From positions 98,438 to 162,437 of the forward strand of contig JAUHXA010000009.1 of assembly GCA_030427245.1 (NCBI GenBank): a DNA stretch of 64,000 nt, read 5' to 3'. The stretch is from Bacteroidia bacterium (GTDB lineage Bacteria; Bacteroidota; Bacteroidia; Chitinophagales; UBA2359). Shown here piece by piece: positions 44,967-53,873 of this stretch; positions within the stretch are counted from its first letter, which is position 1; every line of letters starts with the position of its first letter. Made by a program: the position numbers and the translations under genes. The notes under the pieces are model-generated. The model was not told the DNA's origin, ran no database searches, and saw only the letters and a program-made list of their open reading frames with translations.

Positions 44967-45872
44967 ATGATAAAGAATATCCTATTATTCTGTTGCATTT
45001 TATTGCTTACCCTTAGTTCATGTTCCAAAAAGAAAATGGCGGCCCTTCAAACAGAGTTGAGTGAATACAAAGCCGATTGTATCAATAAGGTCAACAAACT
45101 AGAAGAAGAAAAAGAAGCGTTGCGTGGCAATATTCAAATTGTTCAGCGAGATTTAGACCTGTGTAGAGAGAGTCTCAAAAACGAACAGGATAAAATCAAA
45201 GGTCTGAATGAGCAGCTTCAATACATGAAAACGACCAATACCGACCTTTTGGATCGAATGTCTGACCTTTCTATCATCAGTAAAACGGGTGCGGAAAGCA
45301 TCAAAAAATCGTTGGAAGCCATCAACCAACAAAGCGGTTATATCCAAGAACTAAACAAAAGCATTAACCGCAAAGATTCAACCAACCTTGCTCTGGTCAT
45401 GAACCTCAAACGTTCGCTTGGCAACATCAACGATGAGGATGTAACCATTGAAGTCAAAAAAGGAGTGGTCTATGTGTCTTTGTCCGATAAAATGCTCTTC
45501 AATTCGGGTAGTGCCAATGTTTTACCAAGAGCGCATGAGGTCTTGTCAAAAATTGCGAAAGTGGTGAATGATCACCGTCAATTGGATATTTTAGTGGAAG
45601 GCCACACCGACAATGTGCCGATTTCTAATAGCTGTGTGGTGGATAATTGGGACTTGAGTGTGAAACGTGCTACGGCTGTTGTGCGAATCCTTCAAAAACA
45701 ATACAATGTCGCTCCAAGTCGCATGACTGCTGGTGGACGCTCTGAATATTCCCCAAAGACGAGTAACGATTCTGTCGCAAGTCGTTCTATCAATCGTCGA
45801 ACCGAAATCATCATCTTACCTAAGTTGGATGAATTTTTCGAGTTGAATACCTTGCCTGAAACGGGGAGGTAA
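44967..45872 (+). CDS. OmpA-family peptidoglycan-binding lipoprotein with coiled coil
   Basis: The start is set at 44967 (MIKNILLFCCILLLTLSSCS, lipobox LSSC); an in-frame ATG at 44916 lacks a signal context. About 301 residues: an N-terminal coiled coil (residues 25-165, for example NKVNKLEEEKEALRGNIQIV) and a C-terminal OmpA domain (DKMLFNSGSANVLPRAHEVL, VEGHTDNVPISNSC, NWDLSVKRATAVVRIL, GRSEYSPKTSN). It should link the outer membrane to peptidoglycan. This family is common in Bacteroidota. Confidence 0.9.
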   Translation: MIKNILLFCCILLLTLSSCSKKKMAALQTELSEYKADCINKVNKLEEEKEALRGNIQIVQRDLDLCRESLKNEQDKIKGLNEQLQYMKTTNTDLLDRMSDLSIISKTGAESIKKSLEAINQQSGYIQELNKSINRKDSTNLALVMNLKRSLGNINDEDVTIEVKKGVVYVSLSDKMLFNSGSANVLPRAHEVLSKIAKVVNDHRQLDILVEGHTDNVPISNSCVVDNWDLSVKRATAVVRILQKQYNVAPSRMTAGGRSEYSPKTSNDSVASRSINRRTEIIILPKLDEFFELNTLPETGR

Positions 45873-45893
45873 TAATAAATCATCTTGATGACA

Positions 45894-45958
45894 AAAAAAA
45901 AACTTCCTGACCCATAGTCCCCTTTTCAAAGAGAGGTTTTGGGTCAGGAAGTTTTTTT
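45894..45958. terminator. Bidirectional terminator hairpin
   Basis: AACTTCCTGACCC (45901-45913) pairs with GGGTCAGGAAGTT (45941-45953). An A-run precedes and a T-run follows the stem. It lies between the OmpA-like and Rpn genes. Confidence 0.85.
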
Positions 45959-45997
45959 GTATTTTAGCTTTGGTAACTCCAATAAAATTTAAAGAAA

Positions 45998-46891
45998 ATG
46001 TATCAGCAAAAGCATGTAAGATTTGATTGGGCAATCAAACGTCTGTTAAGACAAAAGGCAAATTTTAATATTTTAGAAGGTTTTTTGAGTGAACTACTCA
46101 AAGACGATATTCATATTTTGGAGATTATTGACACGGAAAGTAACCAAGAAACAGAAACCGATAAGTTCAATCGGGTGGATATTCTGGTGAAAGACAAAAA
46201 AGGGGAAATCATCATTATCGAAATCCAAAATTCCTATGCCATTGATTATTTTTTGAGAATATTGTTTGGCATTTCCAAAGCTATAACGGAGCATATAAAG
46301 ACTGGGGATGAATGGACATCAGTTAAAAAAATAATTTCTATCAATATCGTTTACTTTGACTTGGGTAGAGGCGAAGATTATATTTACAAAGGAACAACTA
46401 CTTTTTTGGGGATGCACCAAAACGATGAATTGCAGCTATCCAATGCCCAAAAGAAACTATTCAAAAAAGAGAAAGTAAAAGACTTGTATCCAGAAATTTA
46501 CCTCATAAAAGTGAACAATTTTAATGACATAGCCAAAGATACTTTAGATGAATGGGTATACTTTTTGAAGAACAGTGAGATAAAAAAAGACTTTACGGCT
46601 AAAGGTTTGAAGGAAGCGGAAGAAGTACTAAAGGTAGCCAACATGGAAGATGCTGAAAGAAGAGAATACCAGCGTTTTGGGGAAGTGCTTTCTGACAGAG
46701 CAAGTCAAGCTTTGAGTATTAGAATGGAAATTGAAATGGGGATAGAAAAAGCAAAAAGAAAAGCACATGAAGCAGAAGATAGGGCAATTCAGGCTATGAT
46801 TGAAAATACGAGCCTTTCCGATAAAGAAATTGCAGTTATTTTGAAGGTTAAAGAAGAAAGAGTCACTGTTATTCGAAGAAGTGAAAAATAA
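45998..46891 (+). CDS. Rpn-family recombination-promoting nuclease (PD-(D/E)XK)
   Basis: This is 297 residues. The N-terminal nuclease domain starts VRFDWAIKRLLRQKANFNIL and contains FNRVDILVKDKKGEIIIIEI, in which Asp and the E-I-Q element (ideal D-x(n)-ExQ of PD-(D/E)XK) form the metal site; IQNSYAIDYFLRILFGISKA follows. The C-terminus is helical (EMGIEKAKRKAHEAEDRAIQ) with a final DNA-binding-like segment SLSDKEIAVILKVKEERVTV. Rpn proteins (PDDEXK_2, formerly transposase_31) are DNA nucleases that promote RecA-independent recombination and have been implicated in phage defence. Confidence 0.88.
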   Translation: MYQQKHVRFDWAIKRLLRQKANFNILEGFLSELLKDDIHILEIIDTESNQETETDKFNRVDILVKDKKGEIIIIEIQNSYAIDYFLRILFGISKAITEHIKTGDEWTSVKKIISINIVYFDLGRGEDYIYKGTTTFLGMHQNDELQLSNAQKKLFKKEKVKDLYPEIYLIKVNNFNDIAKDTLDEWVYFLKNSEIKKDFTAKGLKEAEEVLKVANMEDAERREYQRFGEVLSDRASQALSIRMEIEMGIEKAKRKAHEAEDRAIQAMIENTSLSDKEIAVILKVKEERVTVIRRSEK

Positions 46892-47017
46892 AAATCTACT
46901 CTATTATACACTCCCCTGCAAATCTATCGCTATACTCTGCAAAACACATCAGCCAACAACAACGTCTGCCTAATCAAACCCATGCTTAAAAATGAATCTT
47001 GATTTTTTGAAAATTCA

Positions 47018-47051
47018 GTTCTTTGAAGGAAATGACTTTCCTTCAAAGAAC
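47018..47051. terminator. Terminator hairpin between convergent genes
   Basis: GTTCTTTGAAGGAAA (47018-47032) pairs perfectly with TTTCCTTCAAAGAAC (47037-47051), loop of four. It is placed between the stops of the Rpn gene and the S41 protease. Confidence 0.75.
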
Positions 47052-47081
47052 CAACGTTATTTTATTGAGTAATCCTTACTT

Positions 47082-48773
47082 CTACTTCGCTACCGTCAAT
47101 ATTTCCTTATAGCGGCTCTCGTCTTTGATTACTTCAATGGCTTTTTTCACCTCCACATCCTTTTCCAAATTCGCCTGAACTGCACCATTTTGGTAGTAGT
47201 AGCGTTTGATGATTTCTGCTTGAAGTAGATCTTTTAGCTCATTTTTATATTTGCGTAGATCTTGCGACTTTTCCTTTGCAATTTTCTCCTCCAAACTACT
47301 GAGGCTTTCATCAATTGCCGCAAAGTACTTTTCCTGTTCCGCACTTTTTCGCAGTTTCTCTAAGACCTTTTCAGTACTCGTTTTGTAGTTGTATTGTTTA
47401 TCTTCTAAAAACTGGACAAAATCTTCAAAATCTGCATCCGTAAAAGCATATTCTTTAGGAGGAGCAATGCTATCGTGCTTCAGACGGTACTTTGTAGCAT
47501 AGTCAAAAATCAAATGTTTTTTACGAAGGCTTTCGGTAATATTGCTGTACTTAGGAGCATCCGTAAACACATCGGGTTCGACACCGCTACCATCATAGAC
47601 AGTACGCCCATTGGCAGTTTTAAACTTGGTACGCAAAGAATCGGGAACACTGATGGTTCCGTCTCGATAGCGACCTGAATAGTCCAAAGCCTGAACACAA
47701 CGTCCACTTGGAAGGTAGTATTTGGCAACGGTCAATTTTATTTGGGCATCGTTTCCAATCCCAATGATGTTCATTTTTTTGCTTTGCTGTACCAACCCCT
47801 TACCAAAACTTCGTTGTCCGATAATCACCCCTCTGTCCAAGTCTTGAATCGCTCCTGATACAATCTCCGAAGCCGAAGCCGAGCGTTCATTCACCAAAAC
47901 CGTCACTGGTAAGTCCCCAAACCGAGCTCCTGAATTGGTTTTATATTCTTTGTCCCAAGATTTGATTTTACCTTTGGTGCTGACCACCATATTGCCGCTC
48001 CCCACAAAAATATTGACCATACTGATTGCTTCATTTAGAAGTCCTCCACCATTGCTGCGAAGGTCAAAAACCAAACCCTTCAATTCCGAACCATGCTCTT
48101 TTTCCAACTCCGCAATTGCATCAATCACCTCAGCTGTACAGCCATGCTTCAAAAAAGTTTTGAGTTTTACATACGCAATGCCATCTTCCAACAATCCATG
48201 ATAAGGAACACTCGTCACGACTTCCTTACTTCGGGTAATCGTTGCTTCAATTGGGTCGGATTGCCCCATTCTTTTCACCGAAATTCGCACATCTGTATCT
48301 GTCTGTCCTTCTAAAACTTGGGTAATCTCGGCCACACTTCTACCTTCTGCCGATTTTCCATTGACCTCCAAAATCACATCACCAGCCATCAAACCAGCCG
48401 CTTGTGCGCCCATGTCTTCAATGATTTCCTCAATCACCACATCCTCGCCATACTGCATCAATTCTGCCCCAATCGCACCCGCCGCACTGTTTTGCTGCAT
48501 ACGGTAGGTTTCGATTTGTGCCTCCGAAATATAATTGGTATAAGGGTCTAAAGACTTCAACATCGCATCAATACCCGTTCGCATCAACTTTGAAGGTTCG
48601 ACATTGTCGACATACGTGTTGTTCAGTTCTTTATACAGTTTGCTGTACAAATCCATGTTTTGAGCAATCACAAAATAGCGACTTCCATTTCCCAAAAAGG
48701 AGTAGGAAGTAAAGGCAATTACTGCTATCAAAAACAGCGTTAAAATGGATTTTTTATTGGAAATATATTTCAT
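47082..48773 (-). CDS. S41-family C-terminal processing protease, paralogue 1
   Basis: The start is set at 48773 (MKYISNKKSILTLFLIAVIA) because the conserved leader ends there. About 563 residues: signal/anchor helix, N-terminal helical region (MYSKLYKELNNTYVDNVEPS-type), PDZ domain (GDVILEVNGKSAEGRSVAEI) and the Ser-Lys protease core with nucleophile in NERSASASEIVSGAIQD and lysine in RSFGKGLVQQSK. CtpA/Prc-type proteases trim C-termini of periplasmic proteins. About half identical to the paralogue at 48925. Confidence 0.93.
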   Translation of the reverse strand: MKYISNKKSILTLFLIAVIAFTSYSFLGNGSRYFVIAQNMDLYSKLYKELNNTYVDNVEPSKLMRTGIDAMLKSLDPYTNYISEAQIETYRMQQNSAAGAIGAELMQYGEDVVIEEIIEDMGAQAAGLMAGDVILEVNGKSAEGRSVAEITQVLEGQTDTDVRISVKRMGQSDPIEATITRSKEVVTSVPYHGLLEDGIAYVKLKTFLKHGCTAEVIDAIAELEKEHGSELKGLVFDLRSNGGGLLNEAISMVNIFVGSGNMVVSTKGKIKSWDKEYKTNSGARFGDLPVTVLVNERSASASEIVSGAIQDLDRGVIIGQRSFGKGLVQQSKKMNIIGIGNDAQIKLTVAKYYLPSGRCVQALDYSGRYRDGTISVPDSLRTKFKTANGRTVYDGSGVEPDVFTDAPKYSNITESLRKKHLIFDYATKYRLKHDSIAPPKEYAFTDADFEDFVQFLEDKQYNYKTSTEKVLEKLRKSAEQEKYFAAIDESLSSLEEKIAKEKSQDLRKYKNELKDLLQAEIIKRYYYQNGAVQANLEKDVEVKKAIEVIKDESRYKEILTVAK

Positions 48774-48876
48774 CTGTTTATTTTTGTTTTTCAAAGGTCA
48801 GATGGAACTTACCATGAGTTAAATAATCATTTCTCTTTGTGTCTTAATAATTATTTAATCATGAACGTTTCATCTC
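48774..48876 (-). promoter_or_regulatory. Conserved 5' leader element, copy 3
   Basis: Read on the minus strand: GATGAAACGTTCATGATTAA, AT-rich arm, spacer, AATGATTATTTAACTCATGG, then AAGTTCCATCTGACCTTTG and CAGATGA at the start of 48773. It is the same block as upstream of 21129 and 35277. Confidence 0.55.
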
Positions 48877-48924
48877 GATTGATTGGAATTTTCTCGTTTG
48901 TATTAAATTCTGACACCTGACACC

Positions 48925-50586
48925 TCAATTAGCCTTCAATAGCTTCTTGTATTTATCCGTATCCGCAAAAACCTCCATTGCAGCAGCAACTTCCTTCGTA
49001 TCCTCCAAAGACTCTTGAATACGACCTGTTTGATAATAATACCTAGATACGATTTCGTACTCCAATAATTGTTCGATTTCCTCTTGGAATTTGTACAAAT
49101 CCTTTTGTTTGTCGTGTTTGATTTTTGAAGTCAGATTTTCCAAATCATCTTCAATAACTGCCAAATACTGTTCTTCTTTTGCACTCTCCTCCAAGTCCTT
49201 CAATAACTGCTCACTTGAAGTCGTGTAGTCGTAATCTTCTTTGGAAATGAATTTTACAAAATCATCGTAATCCGCTTGCGCCAATTCAAATTTATCAGGT
49301 GTTGGAATTGTGGAATGTTTCAAACGATATTGATTCACATACCCAAAAATCAATTGTTTGTTCATCAAACTTTGTGTGATATTGGCATACATTTCTATGT
49401 CTATGTCAATATCGGGATCCACACCACCCGCATCATAAACCGTTCTGCCGTTGGTTGTTTTGAAAGAAGTTCGCAGCGAATCGGGAATTTTTTCTAAGTT
49501 GTCGTTGTAGCCACCTGAGTAGTCAATCGCTTGAATACAGCGACCACTCGGCAAATAATATTTTGCAGTTGTCATTTTGACCTTAGAATTGTAGCCTACC
49601 ACTTTAGTCGTTTGCACCAAACCCTTGCCAAAACTTCTTTGCCCAATAATCACACCTCTATCCATGTCTTGAATCACACCAGCCACAATCTCTGAAGCTG
49701 AAGCCGAACCTCTGTCTATCAAAACCGCCAATGGAATTTCTGTATCAACAGGCGCAGATTTACTTTTATAGCTATTGCTCCACTCTTGCTTTCTACCTTT
49801 GGTACTGACGATCTCCTGCCCTTTGTCCACAAAAATATTCGCTACCGAAATCGCTTCATTCAACAAACCTCCTGGATTGCCTCGCAAGTCCAAAACAACC
49901 GATTGAATATTGTGTTCTGACTTCAATTCCTTCAAGGCATCGCTGACCTCTTTACTACAATCTTCCGTAAAATTGCTCAAACGGATAAAGCCCGTTTTAC
50001 CATTTTCCAAAACACCATAATAAGGCACGTTCTTGATTTTCACCTCATCTCTCGTCAAAGTTTTTGTCATTGGAGTCTTATCTCCAAAACGTTCAATTTT
50101 GAGTTCGACATCGGTACCGGGTTTTCCTTTCAACATTTTACTTACATCGTCTGTTGATTTGCCCTTTGCAGGAACACCATCAATTTCCAGAATTTTATCC
50201 CCCGCCATTAATCCCGCTTTGAAGGCTGGGAAACCTTCATAAGGTTCAGAAATTATCACATAATCATCCGTCCTACGAATCAAGGCGCCTATTCCGCCGT
50301 ATTTACCCGTTGTTTGCATACGATAACCTTCCATATCTTCTTCCGAGTAGAAAGTCGTGTAAGGGTCGAGGGAATTGAGCATGGCATCAATACCCGTACG
50401 AATCAATTTTTCGGGATCTACTTCATCCACATAGAACATATCCAACTCCTTAAACATAGTCGCAAAAATGTCTAAGTTCTTGGTAATCTCAAAATAATTG
50501 TTGCTGGTCTTGGCTACAAAAGAAACGGAGAATATCGAGAATAGGATGATGGCAAGTACATTCAATCCACTGTATTTTTTGAGCAT
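48925..50586 (-). CDS. S41-family C-terminal processing protease, paralogue 2
   Basis: The start is set at 50586 (MLKKYSGLNVLAIILFSIFS, membrane anchor); the frame extends 15 codons upstream without signal features. The PDZ domain is at GDKILEIDGVPAKGKSTDDV, the catalytic Ser in DRGSASASEIVAGVIQD and the Lys in RSFGKGLVQTTK. The C-terminal helical region (DYDDFVKFISKEDYDYTTSS) matches paralogue 1. It lies 150 nt upstream of paralogue 1 on the same strand, but paralogue 1 has its own leader element, so separate transcription is likely. Confidence 0.93.
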   Translation of the reverse strand: MLKKYSGLNVLAIILFSIFSVSFVAKTSNNYFEITKNLDIFATMFKELDMFYVDEVDPEKLIRTGIDAMLNSLDPYTTFYSEEDMEGYRMQTTGKYGGIGALIRRTDDYVIISEPYEGFPAFKAGLMAGDKILEIDGVPAKGKSTDDVSKMLKGKPGTDVELKIERFGDKTPMTKTLTRDEVKIKNVPYYGVLENGKTGFIRLSNFTEDCSKEVSDALKELKSEHNIQSVVLDLRGNPGGLLNEAISVANIFVDKGQEIVSTKGRKQEWSNSYKSKSAPVDTEIPLAVLIDRGSASASEIVAGVIQDMDRGVIIGQRSFGKGLVQTTKVVGYNSKVKMTTAKYYLPSGRCIQAIDYSGGYNDNLEKIPDSLRTSFKTTNGRTVYDAGGVDPDIDIDIEMYANITQSLMNKQLIFGYVNQYRLKHSTIPTPDKFELAQADYDDFVKFISKEDYDYTTSSEQLLKDLEESAKEEQYLAVIEDDLENLTSKIKHDKQKDLYKFQEEIEQLLEYEIVSRYYYQTGRIQESLEDTKEVAAAMEVFADTDKYKKLLKAN

Positions 50587-50907
50587 GGTACTTTTGCTTT
50601 GATTTGTGAAGGACAAAAAAATAGTTTCCAAAAAAAAAATTGTAGAGTAATCAAAAGGTATTCGATACCTTCTCAGTTACAATCAAATCGATTTGCAACC
50701 TATATTCAATTTTTTAGAAAATTTAGGTATCAAATACCTAAATTAGAAAAGCTTCAATTTCCACAACTTGTTGGAAAATAAAAAATAATTAACAGCTTTT
50801 AACACCAAATAGCTTACAATAAACTATTTTCGGGCAGATTTTAGTATAATATTTGAAGAAATGTCACTGCATCTTCAATATTTTAATTTTCATTGATTAC
50901 TAATCCC
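50587..50907. other. AT-rich divergent intergenic region
   Basis: It separates the S41 protease gene (minus) from the deacetylase-like gene (plus). Imperfect palindromic text (AAAGGTATTCGATACCTT and AGGTATCAAATACCT near 50655-50740) might be operator-like. No gene is seen. Confidence 0.45.
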
Positions 50908-52218
50908 ATGCTGCTGATTTATTCTCCAAAAATAACCAACCGCCTTCGATACATCTTCGAACACATCTTTGAAGAAATGCTTGGCATCAACTTTTCTATT
51001 ACTACAGACAAAGAAATCTTCATAGAGTTTGATGGAGCAAAATTGAATTACAGCAGCCGTCAATTTGAAGACGAATTGTTTTTCTATGCCAGCCCACTGC
51101 TTTTTGAGCGAGGCATCAAACAACAACGCATCAAAGTAGAAAGCTTTGAGGACACCAAAATGTTCTACATCAGCCGAAGCAATTCCGATTTGCCTTTTGA
51201 TCCCTTTGCCGCCAGTTTTTATCTCATCAGTCGCTACGAAGAATACCTTCCTTTTACTCCTGATAAACACAAGAGGTTTGCGGCTGGAAATAGTCTCGCC
51301 TTTAAAAATGATTTTTTGCAAGAACCCATCATAGACAAATGGGTTATCAAGCTCAGAGATAGCCTGAAAAAACGCTATCCAGAAATTTCTTTTCACCCAA
51401 AAAAATACAAATTCATACCTTCCTATGATATTGATATTGCTTATTCCTATATCAACAAAGGACTTTTAAGAAATTTTGGCGGTTATTTTGTTGACTTAAA
51501 AAACCTGAATTTTAAAAGTATCAAAAATCGTACTAAAGTGTTATTAGGGATGCAAAAAGATCCTTACGATACCTACAATTGGCAATTGAAACTCCAAAAA
51601 ACCTATAACCTTCAACCACTTTATTTCTTCTTGGTGGGAGAATATGGTGCTTATGACAAAAATATTTCCATTGAAAGTTTCAGTTATCAAGATTTGATTC
51701 AATCTATTGGCGATATATGTGAAGTCGGAATTCATCCTTCTTATGCCTCTAATAAAGATATTCTTCGTCTGGCTCATGAGGTGAAGTCTCTCGCCAAAGT
51801 CCTTAAAAAAGAAATTCATCGCAGTCGCCAACATTACGTCAAACTTCAAATCCCCGAAACTTATCAAAACCTCATAGACCTAGACATCACCAAAGACTAT
51901 TCAATGGGGTATCCCTCTCAACTGGGATTCAGAGCAGGAACGGCTTCGGCATTTTTGTTTTACGACTTAACCCTTGAAATCAAAACCAAATTGAAAGTCT
52001 ATCCTTTCGCTGCAATGGATGTCACTCTCAAAGATTACCTTCAATTGACTCCCGAAGAAGCGAGTAAAAAACTACAAAAGATTATTGAAGAAATCAAAGA
52101 AGTTCAAGGATTGTTTATTTCTATATGGCACAACAATTCCCTCTCGGATACCAATGATTGGAAAGGCTGGAGAATAGTGTATGAAGAAATGGTGAAAGAG
52201 GCAGTCAAAATTAATTGA
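50908..52218 (+). CDS. Polysaccharide-deacetylase-like protein (DUF7033 type)
   Basis: The start is taken as ATG 50908 (MLLIYSPKITNRLRYIFEHI). About 436 residues, cytoplasmic. The N-terminal domain ends with PFDPFAASFYLISRYEEYLP, typical of a Bacteroidota family annotated as polysaccharide deacetylase (DUF7033). The NodB-like core shows IPSYDIDIAYSYI (metal-binding Asp pair) and CEVGIHPSYASNKD (His of the H motif), and LFISIWHNNSLSDTND near the C-terminus supplies a further His. Metal-dependent deacetylation of a sugar polymer is the family expectation; the actual substrate is unknown. Confidence 0.8.
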   Translation: MLLIYSPKITNRLRYIFEHIFEEMLGINFSITTDKEIFIEFDGAKLNYSSRQFEDELFFYASPLLFERGIKQQRIKVESFEDTKMFYISRSNSDLPFDPFAASFYLISRYEEYLPFTPDKHKRFAAGNSLAFKNDFLQEPIIDKWVIKLRDSLKKRYPEISFHPKKYKFIPSYDIDIAYSYINKGLLRNFGGYFVDLKNLNFKSIKNRTKVLLGMQKDPYDTYNWQLKLQKTYNLQPLYFFLVGEYGAYDKNISIESFSYQDLIQSIGDICEVGIHPSYASNKDILRLAHEVKSLAKVLKKEIHRSRQHYVKLQIPETYQNLIDLDITKDYSMGYPSQLGFRAGTASAFLFYDLTLEIKTKLKVYPFAAMDVTLKDYLQLTPEEASKKLQKIIEEIKEVQGLFISIWHNNSLSDTNDWKGWRIVYEEMVKEAVKIN

Positions 52219-52307
52219 CAACAGAGTTGATGTAAAGACTTTTGATTCTTTGAAAATTTTGACTAATTTAGAGTTATTGTATTCATTCCAAACAACCAAA
52301 CTGCAAC

Positions 52308-52460
52308 ATGACAAGCAATTCAGAACAAATCAACTCAGAAATAGAAAACGATGAAACTCCTCCTGCTTTCCAAAAATGGAATCAGGTTTATGCCTTTGTA
52401 TTGATTCTACATGCATTTATCATCGCCTTGTTCTACTTTTTTACCCATGCTTATGCCTAA
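52308..52460 (+). CDS. Small single-pass membrane protein
   Basis: This 50-residue protein reads ETPPAFQKWNQVYAFVLILH, with a C-terminal membrane helix (VLILHAFIIALFYFF) and tail THAYA. The pattern PPxFxxWxxxYxxVL is characteristic of a tiny protein often encoded beside sodium:solute symporters in Bacteroidota (from memory), but no symporter follows here. It may be an orphan of such a pair. Confidence 0.7.
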   Translation: MTSNSEQINSEIENDETPPAFQKWNQVYAFVLILHAFIIALFYFFTHAYA

Positions 52461-52650
52461 GTTCTTTTTTTCTAATTTTCTATATTTGCTTTCAAACACC
52501 TGATTATCAAAATATTATTACAATATTTCTAAAAGGTCTTTAATTTTTTTTCAGAAAAAAATTAAGACGATGGAACTATATCCGCCCTCTCACAGTTTAT
52601 CAACACGTATTACATACACAAACAACCTAAAAAAATAAAAACATTCAAAG

Positions 52651-52791
52651 ATGACAAAATACTTCCCACATATTATTTGCCTCGAAAATGAACTACCCCA
52701 ACCGATAGAATTAAAATCGGAAGCTGGCAGTTTTGTGGGCAGTGATAATGGAAGTACAAAAATAGGTGGGTTAAAACATCTGCATGGTTAG
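52651..52791 (+). CDS. 46-residue peptide of unknown function
   Basis: The ORF MTKYFPHIICLENELPQPIE to STKIGGLKHLHG is preceded by an A-rich leader and followed by a terminator at 52827. There is no signal, membrane segment or double-Gly leader cleavage site. It sits at the left border of the tRNA/Y-like RNA region. Confidence 0.45.
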   Translation: MTKYFPHIICLENELPQPIELKSEAGSFVGSDNGSTKIGGLKHLHG

Positions 52792-52826
52792 CTATAAAAA
52801 ACAATGCAATTTGATGAATCAACACG

Positions 52827-52861
52827 ACCCACTGAGCAAAAATAGCAAAGTGGGTTTTTTT
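52827..52861 (+). terminator. Rho-independent terminator
   Basis: ACCCACT (52827-52833) pairs with AGTGGGT (52849-52855) before seven T. It closes the small-peptide transcript. Confidence 0.85.
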
Positions 52862-52915
52862 GTGTCCACTAAAAACTAAAACTCAATTGTTTAATCTTAA
52901 ATAAATATAAAAATC

Positions 52916-53116
52916 ATGATTCACGTTCGATACAATGGTCAATCTTACGATATCAACCGTCAAAACCTTCGACTAAACGGCAATCTATCTGCCCAAGCTG
53001 TCAAGCAAGCAGTTGCTCAATACCTCGAAGTCGGCACAAACCAACTACAAAATTATGTGGTAGATTTTCGACCAAGTGGTGATATCATCGTGCGACCCGA
53101 AGCTGTATATGGATAA
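52916..53116 (+). CDS. 66-residue ubiquitin-like-sized protein of unknown function
   Basis: The sequence MIHVRYNGQSYDINRQNLRL to DIIVRPEAVYG suggests beta-beta-helix-beta (strand IHVRY, helix AQAVKQAVAQYL, strands YVVDFRP and IIVRPEA). This is the size and order of small ubiquitin-like folds and ends in Gly, but I cannot assign a family. It is the last protein gene before the RNA array, suggesting but not proving membership of the same module. Confidence 0.6.
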   Translation: MIHVRYNGQSYDINRQNLRLNGNLSAQAVKQAVAQYLEVGTNQLQNYVVDFRPSGDIIVRPEAVYG

Positions 53117-53240
53117 GAGGAGGTAGGAAGCAGGAGGCAAGAAGAAGGATTTTTCTTACACTGAAACGGTCTCACACCAAAGCGTTCCTATTTCATACAG
53201 CACAGTGGTCTAAAAAAAATAGTTAGTAATCATCAAATAT

Positions 53241-53318
53241 AGGTATTGGCAAACAGACAAAACTGACCTTGGCAATAATGGAAGAAAGTACAGAAAAAGC
53301 ACTGCCAATACCTTTTTT
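53241..53318 (+). ncRNA. Candidate small hairpin RNA with terminator
   Basis: AGGTATTGGCA (53241-53251) pairs perfectly with TGCCAATACCT (53303-53313), followed by T residues. The about 50-nt loop carries a second TTGGCA copy that could pair alternatively. It lacks the AAAGC/TTACATACT signature of the seven scaffold RNAs just downstream. It could be an independent sRNA or only a long terminator. Confidence 0.5.
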
Positions 53319-53402
53319 AGAAAAAATAACAATAAATGAGGCTTAGATTTTGAATACCTCATAACAACGAGTTCTTTGAATGCAATAAGATAAAAACAAA
53401 AA

Positions 53403-53646
53403 CAACATCGCACCCCAATCGTTGAAGCTTACATACTTTCTGATTGAAAATCAAGGTGTCGCAGGTTCGAGTCCTGCCAACTCCACTACAATAAAAAAGC
53501 GATTTATCTTAGCCACTCTAAGTACCTTCAATGGAAAAGTACGATAAGAGCGCAGGATAAGTCGGTCAAAGACATGGAGTTGTAGCTCAGTAGGTAGAGC
53601 ACTTAGTTATACCGCTTTTACAACTTGTGCGAGACGTTGTTTTTTT
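53403..53646 (+). ncRNA. Y-like scaffold RNA 1 with a circularly permuted tRNA-Phe(GAA)
   Basis: The outer stem CAAC-TCGCAC (53403-53413) pairs with GTGCGA-GTTG (53627-53639), followed by seven T. AAGC (53425-53428) pairs with GCTT (53614-53617). After the constant TTACATACT comes the tRNA 3' part: anticodon loop TTGAAAA (GAA at 53446-53448), T arm GCAGG/CCTGC (53461-53477), acceptor strand CAACTCC (53478-53484), A485. A 90-nt linker follows. Then comes the 5' part: GGAGTTG (53576-53582), D arm GCTC/GAGC (53585-53600). GGAGTTG and CAACTCC pair perfectly. The tRNA halves are therefore in reversed genomic order, broken between D and anticodon arms, and the scaffold helix sits at the break. Confidence 0.85.
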
Positions 53647-53657
53647 CAAGATATTTT

Positions 53658-53784
53658 ACCGCATCCCAACAGTCAAAGCTTACATACTAGCTCAATTGGT
53701 AGAGCAATGGATTGAAGATCCGTTTGTCGCAGGTTCGATCCCTGCGTATGACACACGCTTTTACAACTTATGCGGTATTTTTTT
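53658..53784 (+). ncRNA. Y-like scaffold RNA 2 with nested tRNA-Phe(GAA)-like body
   Basis: ACCGCAT (53658-53664) pairs with ATGCGGT (53770-53776), followed by a T-run. AAAGC (53675-53679) pairs with GCTTT (53757-53761). Inside, in normal order: constant TTACATACT, D arm GCTC/GAGC, anticodon arm ATGGA-TTGAAGA-TCCGT (GAA at 53714-53716), T arm GCAGG/CCTGC and GTATGAC. The acceptor stem is reduced to CATAC/GTATG, whose 5' strand belongs to the constant scaffold, so the tRNA-like body is stacked on the long helix rather than having free ends. Confidence 0.85.
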
Positions 53785-53873
53785 ATTAGAGTTATATGAG
53801 TTCAAAAAAACTCATACACCTAAATACATAAATGCAATTATCAACTTAAACACATAAAAACAAAATAAAAAAA

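Noticed and set aside
45998..46891. Transposase
   Set aside because: Rpn proteins were once named transposases but are nucleases; no terminal inverted repeats flank the gene.
53241..53318. Eighth scaffold RNA
   Set aside because: It has a strong closing stem but none of the AAAGC, TTACATACT or ACAACTT signatures.
53627..53857. Reading frame of 76 codons across scaffold RNA 2
   Set aside because: It lies wholly within a well-supported structured RNA and its terminator; the translation has no protein-like features.
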